The notes beneath the pieces were generated by a model that saw nothing but the letters and a program-made list of their open reading frames with translations, had not been told where the DNA came from and did no database searches. DNA of 64,000 bases. It comes from Prunus persica. Taxonomy: Eukaryota; Streptophyta; Magnoliopsida; Rosales; Rosaceae. Shown here in pieces: positions 47,480-57,250 of the stretch. The stretch's first letter is position 1. Every line of letters starts with the position of its first letter. The DNA lies in NCBI RefSeq assembly GCF_000346465.2, contig NC_034010.1, forward strand, positions 24,028,570 to 24,092,569. Direction: 5' to 3'. The translations under genes and the position numbers were made by a program.

Positions 47480-49210
47480 TCAGCTTTTTAAATCAATCTC
47501 AGCTTCCAACTTCGCTAGCCCAACATTTGGGTTTTTGGTCACCACTGTTTCAGACTCTGCTGCTCTTTTCTCATCTTTGAACTTTTTATAAATGTCACTG
47601 TTATAAAACTTCCTAGTCCTAAACACCAAAACCAGGGAAACAAGCACACCAAGCAATGTCACTGCAGTGATTATAATGAAGGGTAATTTGAAGCATTGCC
47701 CTCCACTGCAATTCAACTCCTCCCCAGGCTTCCTTTCCAATCCCAAAGCTCTCAATTGCTTCTCTGCCTCCCTATCATAAAGATACCCTGTGACCTTCAC
47801 ATTAAGCAAATATGACCCAAGTGGGCAAGCCATTGCCCCAACATTGTTGAGCGTAGAGATATGCTTGAGCCCGAAAATCTCAGAAATTATTGAAAAAAGC
47901 AAAGGCCATACCCCACCAAAGCAAAACCCTGTGATTATTGAAGCTACATAGAGACCATTTGGGACATTGAAGGCAATTAGAAGGTGACCAATGCAGGACA
48001 GAAAAAGGGAGAAAGTGAACATGAGAGGCCTTGGACATTTGTACTTTGTGATAAAGATTTCTGAGAGCAAACCCACCATTACTTCTCCAAGGTAAATCCA
48101 TATGCTTGCGAGTGACACAAAAGTGCTTATGCTTTCCAAGGAGTATCCTAGGGCAGTTCCAATCTGACCCAAATTGTCCATCATTGTCAACATGCCACCT
48201 AGGCCACACAATGTGGTCAAGAACAAAGTCAACATCTCAATGCTGAACACTGCTTGGAGTATTGTGTGGTCTTCTCCTATCTCTGGTGGACTAAACACAT
48301 GTTTCCAACAAGAAAGCTTGTTTTGGTCCACATGGGTTGAATCTGGTGATGGAATTTCAATATTTGCAGTGCTCAAAGATTGCTTGGTCCTCCAAGAAAT
48401 ATACTCTTCTGCAACAACAACAGCAAGTGGGAGAAAGAGCAAGAAAAGCACTATAGCTGCACTTCCACCATACTCAATTTGTCTGAAATTCACCTTTTGC
48501 TCTACTATGATTATAATTAACAAGTACCCTGCCAATCCAAGTGAGATATAGAGGAATTTACATAACACCTTGTAATATCTCTTCTGCGGTATAACCTTCA
48601 TTATCCGAATCGTACGAAGAAATATCAGAGAAACAGCTGAAGGAAGCCATGCCACAAACAAAGTGAAGGACTTTGTGTCATCACCATAGAAAGCATGGTA
48701 TAGCTGTGCAATCACAGCTGCACTCAGGCCAATGTAGCCATTCAAAAGCCCGATCAAGAGGCCGCGGCTTCTCGGGAAGTTCTTTACACATGTGACGAAA
48801 GCTCCTGTGTTGATGAAAGTATGTGAATTTGCTCCCATTGTGATGTACAAGCACATGTGCCAGACTTGGGGCTTGGCTATTTTTTCTGTCACGGCAAGCC
48901 ATATCATGAAGTACCCAAAAAAGTTGAATGCTGCACCAATTGATAAGACCACCCACGGGGGTGTGACTTCATTGATAAGGCCAGAGAAGATGCCAATGTT
49001 GGCCCCCAAGTCCTTGAAGAAGCTGATCATGTTGAGGGTGGATTGGTTGTAGCCAAGGACAGATTTGATGTCATTTGAGTAGAGGCCAAACATGTAGCTT
49101 GCACCAGCACTAGCCATCATTAGAAATGAGGCAAACAGCATGAGCCACCGGCCTGTAAGAACTTGGAGAGCAAAGCCTTTGATGTCTGCCCAAGTGCCAT
49201 GAACCCCCAT
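47480..49210 (-). CDS. Nodulin-like / NFD4-type MFS transporter B
   Basis: Intact single-exon member of the array, 576 residues. MGVHGTWADIKGFALQVLTG leads into the nodulin-like domain ([67 protein letters not shown]). GANSHTFINTGAFVTCVKNF and PRSRGLLIGLLNGYIGLSAA mark the conserved centre. After a hydrophilic loop of about 60 residues (near 48280-48420), the second half carries [40 protein letters not shown] and the tail FRTRKFYNSDIYKKFKDE. Twelve hydrophobic helices are expected. Family members include plant proteins annotated as NFD4-like or nodulin-like transporters; substrate and membrane are not established here. A TATA-like box lies at 49244-49255. Confidence 0.93.
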   Translation of the reverse strand: MGVHGTWADIKGFALQVLTGRWLMLFASFLMMASAGASYMFGLYSNDIKSVLGYNQSTLNMISFFKDLGANIGIFSGLINEVTPPWVVLSIGAAFNFFGYFMIWLAVTEKIAKPQVWHMCLYITMGANSHTFINTGAFVTCVKNFPRSRGLLIGLLNGYIGLSAAVIAQLYHAFYGDDTKSFTLFVAWLPSAVSLIFLRTIRIMKVIPQKRYYKVLCKFLYISLGLAGYLLIIIIVEQKVNFRQIEYGGSAAIVLFLLFLPLAVVVAEEYISWRTKQSLSTANIEIPSPDSTHVDQNKLSCWKHVFSPPEIGEDHTILQAVFSIEMLTLFLTTLCGLGGMLTMMDNLGQIGTALGYSLESISTFVSLASIWIYLGEVMVGLLSEIFITKYKCPRPLMFTFSLFLSCIGHLLIAFNVPNGLYVASIITGFCFGGVWPLLFSIISEIFGLKHISTLNNVGAMACPLGSYLLNVKVTGYLYDREAEKQLRALGLERKPGEELNCSGGQCFKLPFIIITAVTLLGVLVSLVLVFRTRKFYNSDIYKKFKDEKRAAESETVVTKNPNVGLAKLEAEIDLKS

Positions 49211-49243
49211 TTCTCTAAATCACCTTCCCCTGTTTTTAAACCC

Positions 49244-49255
49244 GTTATTATACAA
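49244..49255 (-). promoter_or_regulatory. TATA-like box of transporter B
   Basis: TTGTATAATAAC on the minus strand, about 35 bp before ATG 49210; a transcript from it would have a very short leader. Confidence 0.35.
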
Positions 49256-52002
49256 CATGTGAGCTGAGAAAAACAGGCACAGGACGATCATACCAGGTTA
49301 TCATGATACGACCATTCAACAAGAAAGCCAAGTACTACAAATGAAAGGAAAATTTTCATTTCTAATTCAAAACAAGGTTCAACCTGATGAGAAATGTTTT
49401 GTAATTTGTTCTAACTCTTTTTTCAGTTTTTTTTTAAATTAAAAGTTTTGACGTGTGGATGATCTCTGCCTCTTTGGAGCATATATACATCACAGAAAAT
49501 AGATACAAGTCCCGGCCCCGTCAATGCATACTGTGTCACATTTGTTGTTTATATTAAATTTTGCTAAAATATCCATGTGCTGTGTGGATAAATACATGCA
49601 TAATCACAAGCTACAAATATGCAAATTAAATTAGCAAATTAAGTCACCATCTAGATAAAATGTAAAGTTTTTTTCAATTAAATAATATAATATATGAGCA
49701 GAACTAAAATGAAAAAAGAGGTGATCAGTTTGCCCAACCTGTCCAAAGCCAGGGCAACCTAGAGGTAACAGCAGCTCCAACTTGAGCAGAGTTGTTTATG
49801 GCTTCTTTGGATTTGGTATTCTTGGTTCAAGCTTTGATATGGCTGTTGAGTGCTCAATTATCTGGAGTTCTGAGTAAAAGAGTAGTTGATTATACGTGTT
49901 CGAACTTGAAACATCTTCCGAAACAAAGCGGAGAGAACTATCACTAGTTTAGTAGCTAGTAGTGGTTGGGTAACTGAATGTTTTTATTTATTTTCTTATT
50001 TTGGTTCTCTAAGAGCTACCTTATCACTAAGAATTTTCTTGTTTTGGTTGAGTGGATGAAAATAAAGAGAAAGAAGAAGCAAAACCAAAAATCTCCATCT
50101 CATAAAAAGTCAAGCAAAACAAAGACTTTTCCAGTTAATCAGCAGTTTATTACTTTCTCTATTTTGTTGGAAAGTTGGGAAAATTAGAAGGCTAGCCTTG
50201 CAATCTTAGTTGGAAGAAAGAGAGGATCATCACTCACTCATACAAGTAAGTCAACTTAATGTGAAGAATTTTGAGTTTCTTTACTTTATTTTCTTTCTTT
50301 ATACAAAGAAATGTTGCTACCAAATTGCTGACGTAAAAAAATAATAATAATTACAGATCAAAGTAGCTGCCATTGAATGAGAAAAATACGAGAGAGTGAC
50401 ACTTTGATTATGAGAGATTTTCCTGGGAGAAAATTCAAGTCAATGGCCTAACAGCTGCTAATCTTAGGCCCACGTTCCATCTGGGCTTAACATCCCATTC
50501 GATCCAAATCAAAGGGATGTAAGTTGCAATATGTCATTGATAATGTGTTCATATTATTGTCGCTAACGAAACATACTGGCATGTTATCAATACAATATCG
50601 ATGTACATCTTCTCTTTAATTAAAAAAACGGACATCCTGCGGATGGTATATTTCTATTACTAGCTTTACTTAACATGTATCATGTATTACTCATGAAATA
50701 CTTTCAATTATACATGTTGATTATAGATAATTATATATGAAGTAACACATTGTACATGCTGAACGAAAGTAGTAGCTAATGTTGGCATATGCCGGATGCA
50801 AACCTTGTGTCTGTCGAGCCTAATTCATTGATTCTATTTATTTAAAGGGATAAACCAAATGAGTTTAACTTTGGCATGCACTTGTTTATTTTAAGAAAAA
50901 GTTTCGTGCAAATCAAGAGACAAGGTCAGTTTGTTAGCAACCAAACCTATTGATTTAATAATCTGTATATACAATTTGGGATATCGTTTTTTGCTCTCCT
51001 AATTATAGAATTTGGGGTTAGGTTTATGGGTTTACCCGATAAGATTAGTACACATGCATCGCCCTTGCTTGTATTGATGGTTAGCTACAAATAGAAGAAG
51101 ATGGTGGAAAGCCCAATGAAATGCAGACAGATATGGGTTCTTGGAAGATGCTGCTTTCAACTTTCAAACGATTCAGTAATTAAGAAAAATATGTATGGAA
51201 AGAAACAAAGCTAAGCTGTCATAGGATTCCAAATTTGTAATAGGATTTGTTTATCTTGTTTAAGCCAAAGCGTGCTTTCCATTGCTAGTAACAATGGGGT
51301 ATAGCTCAGTTGGTTTAGCTTGGGTAAAGGTTCGAAATCTCAGACACCCAATGATATTTGTATAAATCCACATTTCTCAATCACTTGTTCTATAAAAAAA
51401 AACGTGTTTTACACCAATCGTCATTTGACACAGTTTAATTACTGAAAAAAAAAAATCTTATATTCAAATCTTATCAACAACAATTAATAACAAAATAAAA
51501 CGTACATAGCGAAAATAAAATTCTTTAGTAAACTCCATCCCTGCTAGCTGGAAAATTGGGGATAGAGACACAAATTGACATACAGTTAACAAGTTATGTG
51601 TCCCCTTCTGTATATCTATGTTTCATTTGGATTATGTCAGACCAAAGAAAAAAAGAAAGATGCATTGGTCTCTTTACTATTATTCTTTTGTTATTCAGTG
51701 TTTTAAAATTCAATTTTCAATGTTCATGTACTTTGAATTTTCAAATATGAAGGGATTTGGACAATGAAGAAAGCAACCTTTTCTCATATACTATTGACAA
51801 GTTGGAGAAATTCAGAAAGCTAACTGTATAATCTTTTTGCCATTAATCAAGTAAACAAACAAAAACAAAAACAAACAAGAAAAAAACAAGAAAATCTCAC
51901 ACAAAATGCCATAATAAAAATCAAACATGTCAATATAATTTTCTTTCTAAAATCTATACATCTCTAACTTCATGGCATGTAAATCTCTATTTTGATCTTC
52001 CA
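49256..52002. other. Intergenic between transporters B and C
   Basis: AT-rich, 2.7 kb, holding the presumed B promoter (left) and C 3' UTR (right). The only structured item seen is a tRNA-like SINE head at 51296-51390. Short open frames at 49978-50187 and 51556-51750 have no recognisable similarity. Confidence 0.4.
51296..51390 (+). mobile_element. tRNA-like SINE fragment
   Basis: GGGGTATAGCTCAGTTGGTT matches a pol III A box (TAGCTCAGTTGG) and GGTTCGAAATC, about 20 nt on, matches the B box. The A-B spacing is shorter than in a true tRNA and the flanks do not form an acceptor stem, so this is a truncated SINE rather than a tRNA gene. Confidence 0.6.
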
Positions 52003-53790
52003 TTAGTTTCTAATTGGTTTGGCTCCATTTTGATCTGCCATGGCCATCTCAGTCTCAGCAGCTTGTGCTGCCTCTCTGAACTTCTTGTATATATCACTCT
52101 TGTAGAACTTTCTTGTCCTGATCACCAAAATGAGTGAAACCAATGTCCCAAAAAATGTGGCTGCAGCAATCACAATGAAGGCCAATTTGAAGCACTCTCC
52201 ACCAGCACAATTCAATTCCTCCCCTGCTTTTCTTTCAAGTCCCAAAGCTGCTAGCTGCTTCTTGGCTTCTTTGTCATATAGATAACCTGTGAGCTTCACA
52301 TTGAGCAAGTATAGCCCAACTGGGCTAGCAGACGACCCAAAATTGTACAAAGTGGAGTAGTATTTGAGGCCGAAGAGCTCAGAAATTATGGCAAAAAGTA
52401 GAGGCCACTGGGCACCAAAACAAAACCCTATTATGATGGAGGCTACATAGAGACCATTTGGGACATTGAATGCAATTAGAAGGTGACCAACACAAGAGAG
52501 CAATAGGGTTAGGGTGAGCATGAGAGGACGAGGGAATTTGTATCTTTTTAATAAGATTTCAGACCCGAAACCCGACATGACTCGACCCAGATAATTCCAT
52601 ATGCTCACTAGTGACACAAAAGTGCTTGCGCTGCGTTTTGGGTATCCAAAAGAAGTTCCAATCTGACCCAAGTTGTCTATTGCTGTCAACGTGCCTCCAA
52701 CACCACAAATGCATGCCATGAAAAGAATGAGCATGTCAATGCTGAAAAGTGCTTGCAGTATGGTGTAGTCCTCACCTCTGTCTGGTGGCCTAAACATGGT
52801 TTTCCAACACGACGCGGTGGGGGGTTCGGCCTCTGTTGTGGTGGTGGCGAGCGTTTCCCTGGGTCGTGACAGATCATCAGACGTGACTTCTGGTTGAGGC
52901 TTCTCCGTAACTATTTTCAAGTCCGAACCGCCGTTCAACTCAACTTTCTTGCCTTCCCAGATCTTAAACTCCTCAATAATAACCACAGCAAGTGGGAGGA
53001 CAAGCAAGAAAATAACCATGGCAGCACTTGCACCATACTCACTTTGATTAAATGTCACACTCTTCTCTACTATGATCATGATCATCAAAAACCCAGCAAG
53101 CCCAAGTGAGATATACAGCATATTATAAAACACTTTGAGCTCATTGGGTCGCCTAGTGACCTTCATGATCCGAATTGTACGCAGAAAGGCAAAAGAAATG
53201 GCAGCAGGAAGCCACCCAATCAACAAAATCAAAGCCTTGGTATCTTTATAATAAAAAGCATAATAGAACTGTGTGATTATAGCACCACTGAGCCCTACAT
53301 AGCCCTTCAAAATCCCCAAAACAGCCCCACGGCTTTCTGGGAAATTTTTCACGCAAGTGACAAGAGAGCCAGTGTTTGCAAAAGACTGAGAATTTGCACC
53401 TATACAAATGTAAAGGCACATATGCCAAACTTGGGGCCTGGCAATTTTTTTGGTCACAGCCATCCAAATCATGAAGTACCCAAAAAAGTTGAGCACCGCA
53501 CCAATTGATAAGACCACCCATGGGGGCGTGACCTCATTGATAAGACCAGAAAGGACACCAACATTTGCACCCAGGTCCTTGAAGAAGCTGAGGAGATTGA
53601 GGGTAGTTTGGTCATAGCCAAGCACAGTTTTGATGTCACCGGAGTATATGCCAAACATGTAGGTGGCTCCAGCAGCTGACATGATCAAAAGAGAAGCAAA
53701 CATCATGAACCACCTTCCATTGAGGACTTGGAGGGTGAGGGCTTTGGTGTTTCCCCAACCTCCTCCTCCACCAGCTCCAGAAACCACCAT
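52003..53790 (-). CDS. Nodulin-like / NFD4-type MFS transporter C
   Basis: Third, intact, single-exon paralogue, 595 residues from [16 protein letters not shown]. The open frame extends upstream to a TTG near 53928, but the first ATG is 53790 and a TATA box at 53863-53876 lies inside that extension, so the extension is leader or promoter. Family landmarks: [140 protein letters not shown] and [16 protein letters not shown]. The central cytosolic loop (about 52790-52930) is longer than in B, with a Thr/Glu-rich insert. Its C-terminal half resembles copy A more than B in several blocks ([19 protein letters not shown] against SPIGLYLLNV). Substrate unknown. Confidence 0.94.
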   Translation of the reverse strand: MVVSGAGGGGGWGNTKALTLQVLNGRWFMMFASLLIMSAAGATYMFGIYSGDIKTVLGYDQTTLNLLSFFKDLGANVGVLSGLINEVTPPWVVLSIGAVLNFFGYFMIWMAVTKKIARPQVWHMCLYICIGANSQSFANTGSLVTCVKNFPESRGAVLGILKGYVGLSGAIITQFYYAFYYKDTKALILLIGWLPAAISFAFLRTIRIMKVTRRPNELKVFYNMLYISLGLAGFLMIMIIVEKSVTFNQSEYGASAAMVIFLLVLPLAVVIIEEFKIWEGKKVELNGGSDLKIVTEKPQPEVTSDDLSRPRETLATTTTEAEPPTASCWKTMFRPPDRGEDYTILQALFSIDMLILFMACICGVGGTLTAIDNLGQIGTSFGYPKRSASTFVSLVSIWNYLGRVMSGFGSEILLKRYKFPRPLMLTLTLLLSCVGHLLIAFNVPNGLYVASIIIGFCFGAQWPLLFAIISELFGLKYYSTLYNFGSSASPVGLYLLNVKLTGYLYDKEAKKQLAALGLERKAGEELNCAGGECFKLAFIVIAAATFFGTLVSLILVIRTRKFYKSDIYKKFREAAQAAETEMAMADQNGAKPIRN

Positions 53791-53862
53791 GATTTTTGGT
53801 CTCTGAATTGCCCCACCAAATCTCTCACAAGTTTGTTTGTGAAGTGAAGAAGTTGGGGAGGC

Positions 53863-53876
53863 AAGTAATATATAGA
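53863..53876 (-). promoter_or_regulatory. TATA box of transporter C
   Basis: TCTATATATTACTT on the minus strand, about 75-85 bp upstream of ATG 53790. Its position decides the start codon: the open frame upstream of it cannot be in the mRNA from this promoter. Confidence 0.6.
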
Positions 53877-54329
53877 GGCAAAACACTGAGAGAGCAATTA
53901 AAGACAAAAGAAAAATAACCTCCCACAAAATAAAATAATATAGTGAGACTAAATTTTTATTTTTTTTTACAAACGATATCAGAGACGGGTGATGAGGATG
54001 GACTCAAATTATAAATTTAAGTAAATGACAAGGACTGAATTGCAAAGGAAATAACAAAATAGGAAAGAGGAGCTATATCCTATTCCTATAAATGTAGTCT
54101 TATCCATCGAAGAAGAATGAATAAATTGTGATAGGAGGAAAATTGGTTAGTTTTGTCTTTGATTTGTCAAATTGATATGGTTTAGTTATAACACGCACCT
54201 CTTTTTTAGACCGTTGACTGCCCAAATATCTAATGCATGGGAAGGCCACCAACTTGGACACAACTAAGTTTTTTAACCCATTTTAATACGTATCTTTTTT
54301 CCTTCCCCCATTTGATATTGGATAAGATA
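53877..54329. other. Transporter C upstream region
   Basis: AT-rich promoter-side sequence. No further motif can be named with confidence. Confidence 0.35.
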
Positions 54330-54510
54330 GTCCTGATCTCTTGGACCACAGGGGTCTAAGAAATTTGTGGTCACTCACCGTTGGATGTAAATTCAACGGT
54401 TCACTCACTCTTGCACTTATTTTAAAAAACCTTTTTCAACCATTGGATTAATATCCAACGGTAGGTGACCACAATCTCTTGGACTCCTGTAGTCCAAGAG
54501 ATCGGGACTG
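54330..54510. mobile_element. Foldback MITE, Mutator-like, with 12-bp flanking repeat
   Basis: Ends GTCCTGATCTCTTGGACCAC and, reverse complemented, CAGTCCCGATCTCTTGGACT, continuing inward as GTGGTCAC-CACCGTTGGAT on both arms: nearly the whole 181 bp is an imperfect palindrome. Directly flanked by exact copies of TTGGATAAGATA (54318-54329 and 54511-54522), a target duplication in or just beyond the 9-11 bp Mutator-like range. Confidence 0.82.
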
Positions 54511-54522
54511 TTGGATAAGATA

Positions 54523-55262
54523 AGTTTAATTTATGAAATAGCCACAACCAAAAACGAAAAAACATAGCCAATGGTTCCCCCTTTCGCTACGGCATCACCT
54601 CAGTTTGAACTCCAGAGTCGAACTCCAATGTAATCAATCCTTTAGATACATGAATAAAAGTCATCGTCATTTTAGATGGATCATGAAAATTGAAGTCATA
54701 AAATCTTCAGAAAATACAATCATGAAAGTGAGAATTTGAAGAATATTGCTAGAACATTAGATAAGAACTTTATGTCAAGAAATTTATGAATATACGCATC
54801 TTCAGTGAGATCGATATATCACCAGAAGCAAGTAAACACTAAAGTCTACAACGTTGAATTATTTTATTTTTTGTTTATTATCCACAAAACAATTAATGCA
54901 TGTGCTGGTTTCCTCCCAACCCAGGCATGAGGACAGTTCACAAGTGGCATTGCCAGCAACACTTTTTTTTTTTCTTCGATCAAAGTCAATTGCTTTGGCA
55001 TTGACTATTGAAGATTATAATGACTGATCGAGAATATAGATCCACGAAATTATATAAAAATAAATCAAATGTTATTATAAAATTAAATACAGACCGACTC
55101 AAAGCTATACAACTACGAGGTTGTCGATTATCTTTCAACTCTCAAGCTAGGTCACTCCCATAATCCTTGAAAAAAGCATATACAAGTAGAATCTGGTTCA
55201 TTTTGATTCTATTTTACAACAAATACATGTGGGTTTATATGATAGACCTATACATACCCTAA
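54523..55262. other. Intergenic, no gene seen
   Basis: AT-rich spacer between two transposable elements. Nothing coding or structured was recognised. Confidence 0.4.
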
Positions 55263-56540
55263 GGACTCGTTTGGTACACCGTATTAGACTCTGGATAGGA
55301 GTAAATAGTCTATGTCAGGTGTTTGGTGTCAACTTGTATTATTTAATTACCCGACTATTTTATACGGGTTGGGCTTTTAATACTCTTCTTACCTGACTAA
55401 CTAATACAACCCACACACCCCGGTTTAGATAATACACGCTTAATTATACGGCTAGGGAAAAAGAACAGGCGTTCTACAAAAAAAATCAGACGCTCTTTTC
55501 ATATTCTTCTCCCTAGGGTTGTTCTCTACTATCTTCTCCACAGGTTTTTTCTTCACTCTTCTCCAGGTATCCATCTCTCACTCTCTCTCTTTTTCATACT
55601 CTCTCCAATATGCTTTATATATTTCAAATTTTTAGTGGAAATTAGGTTATGAATTTTTTTTTTTGGCATTTTTTTTAATCGAATGTTTTCTTTGTATGTG
55701 ATATAGTGATTCGACGTGTGGGAATATTTAGATTGTTGTATTAAACAGAGTATTGCCAGTTTTCGTCCAAAAACAAACAACTGTGCTAGTGTTGGTAGTT
55801 TAGTTGAATACATACATACCTGACGACTATGAGAGCAAAATTACAAAATTAAAATTGTATGAACCTGAATTTTAGGAACCATTTATTTTTCTTTGTCAAT
55901 TGCTATTAGAAAAGCAAAGATGGACTTGTCTATTAATGACCAAATTAAGGCACTACTGCTAATTTTGGAGAAAGCAAGTGATGAAAAAACATTCCTGACA
56001 TTGGATGGTGCTATGAGAAAAGCATTTGTTCTTCTCTTACTTGGGGCATGGGAGTTGTGATTCACTCTTTGATGTAGTTTGGTTTATGAACAACTTTCTC
56101 TTTTGCTCTTATCACCTTAATACGTGATCACTTTGAATTATACATTATTTGGTACTGTTTTTATTAACTTATGCGAGTATGTTGGAATTTTTATGAGATA
56201 TTACAATTATGATAATGGGTTATATGAAAAAAAATCTTGGCAAAAACAATTGAAAAACAAATCTTGTCATATGAATCTTACCAAAAAAAAATTTGTGTAA
56301 TTTGAATCTCAATTTCCATTAAAATTATCAAAGATTTTTATTTTTTATTTTTATTTATAAATAGTCTGATCTGATGTTATCCGAAACATTACCAAACACA
56401 GTATAACTTAGTCAAATTATTTATCCGGAACAGCACCAAACGCCTTATAATATTATGAATAAATAGTCAGTACTCTCCGGAACAGATTAATACTATCCGA
56501 CGGAAATTAGTCAGTACAGTCCGACGTACCAAACGAGCCC
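55263..56540. mobile_element. PIF/Harbinger-type non-autonomous element, 1.28 kb
   Basis: Left end GGACTCGTTTGGTACACCGT; right end reverse complemented GGGCTCGTTTGGTACGTCGG. Target duplication TAA at 55260-55262 and 56541-56543. Further inward both arms carry diverged sub-repeats (TGTTTGGTG-C and its complement near 55318 and 56430). Short open stretches inside (e.g. 55917-56060) are not recognisable as transposase. Confidence 0.82.
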
Positions 56541-56543
56541 TAA

Positions 56544-57147
56544 AAATATTCTAAATCCAATATTATCTATATAATTAAGTATTTCGGATAAAATCTCGTT
56601 CACTCGTTAAACAAAAAACATAATCAAATCTCAATCTTATCGTAGTCTAATATTATACGATAATTTGTCGTTTCTTCATATTGTAACATAGAACTTCCTC
56701 CAATATATATTGATGATATTTGAGACTTTCTCGGGCAAAGGCATTCATGCTTGAGCTAACTTGTTAGGGCTTCCGGGAATCCTGGTCATCACTGTATGTT
56801 GTTTTTAATTAGTCATGCAATCTATGTGGATCGTGCTTCTGTTACTGGGTTATTTATATATTTTATATTTTAATTTTCTGTTGTCAGTTATGGCAATGAG
56901 TAGGCCTAGTCCTCATAAAATTACATGAATAGCCTTGTTGACGTGGCTCTTGCCTTTGCCCTGGGGCTTTTATGTTGGCATTTTAGGGCATCTATGACGA
57001 TGCAAGACTTGAGCAAATGACAAGCGCAGCAGCTACTTTGATTGTAGGGCAGGGTACAAACATATATAACTTGTCCTCTGTTTATAAGAATCCGGTGTGT
57101 CTACAAATGTTTAACAAATTACTTTATAGCGAAAACACAAATTAATG
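56544..57147. other. Intergenic, no gene seen
   Basis: AT-rich spacer with no supported coding, RNA or repeat feature. Confidence 0.35.
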
Positions 57148-57250
57148 GAGTCTAGTTTCGTGAAAAATGTCATTGATTTGCTGATCAGTGGTCTTGAGTT
57201 CGAATCCTCATGACATCTTAATAGTATGTGTGAGAAACCCACATTCTCTC
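57148..57250 (+). mobile_element. tRNA-derived SINE-like repeat, copy 3
   Basis: Contains GAGTTCGAATCCTC, a good pol III B box, followed by ATGACATCTTAATAGTATGT and GTGAGAAACCCACATTC. The downstream block is shared with copies at 42905-43060 (minus) and 21780-21885 (plus). Confidence 0.5.

Noticed and set aside
52003..53928. Longer 641-residue form of transporter C beginning near 53928
   Set aside because: The upstream start is a TTG, not ATG. The TATA box at 53863-53876 lies within the extension, and paralogues A and B start at the position matching ATG 53790.
57190..57215. Possible tRNA gene (TTCGAATCC motif)
   Set aside because: No A box at tRNA spacing and no acceptor stem; it is better explained as a SINE fragment.
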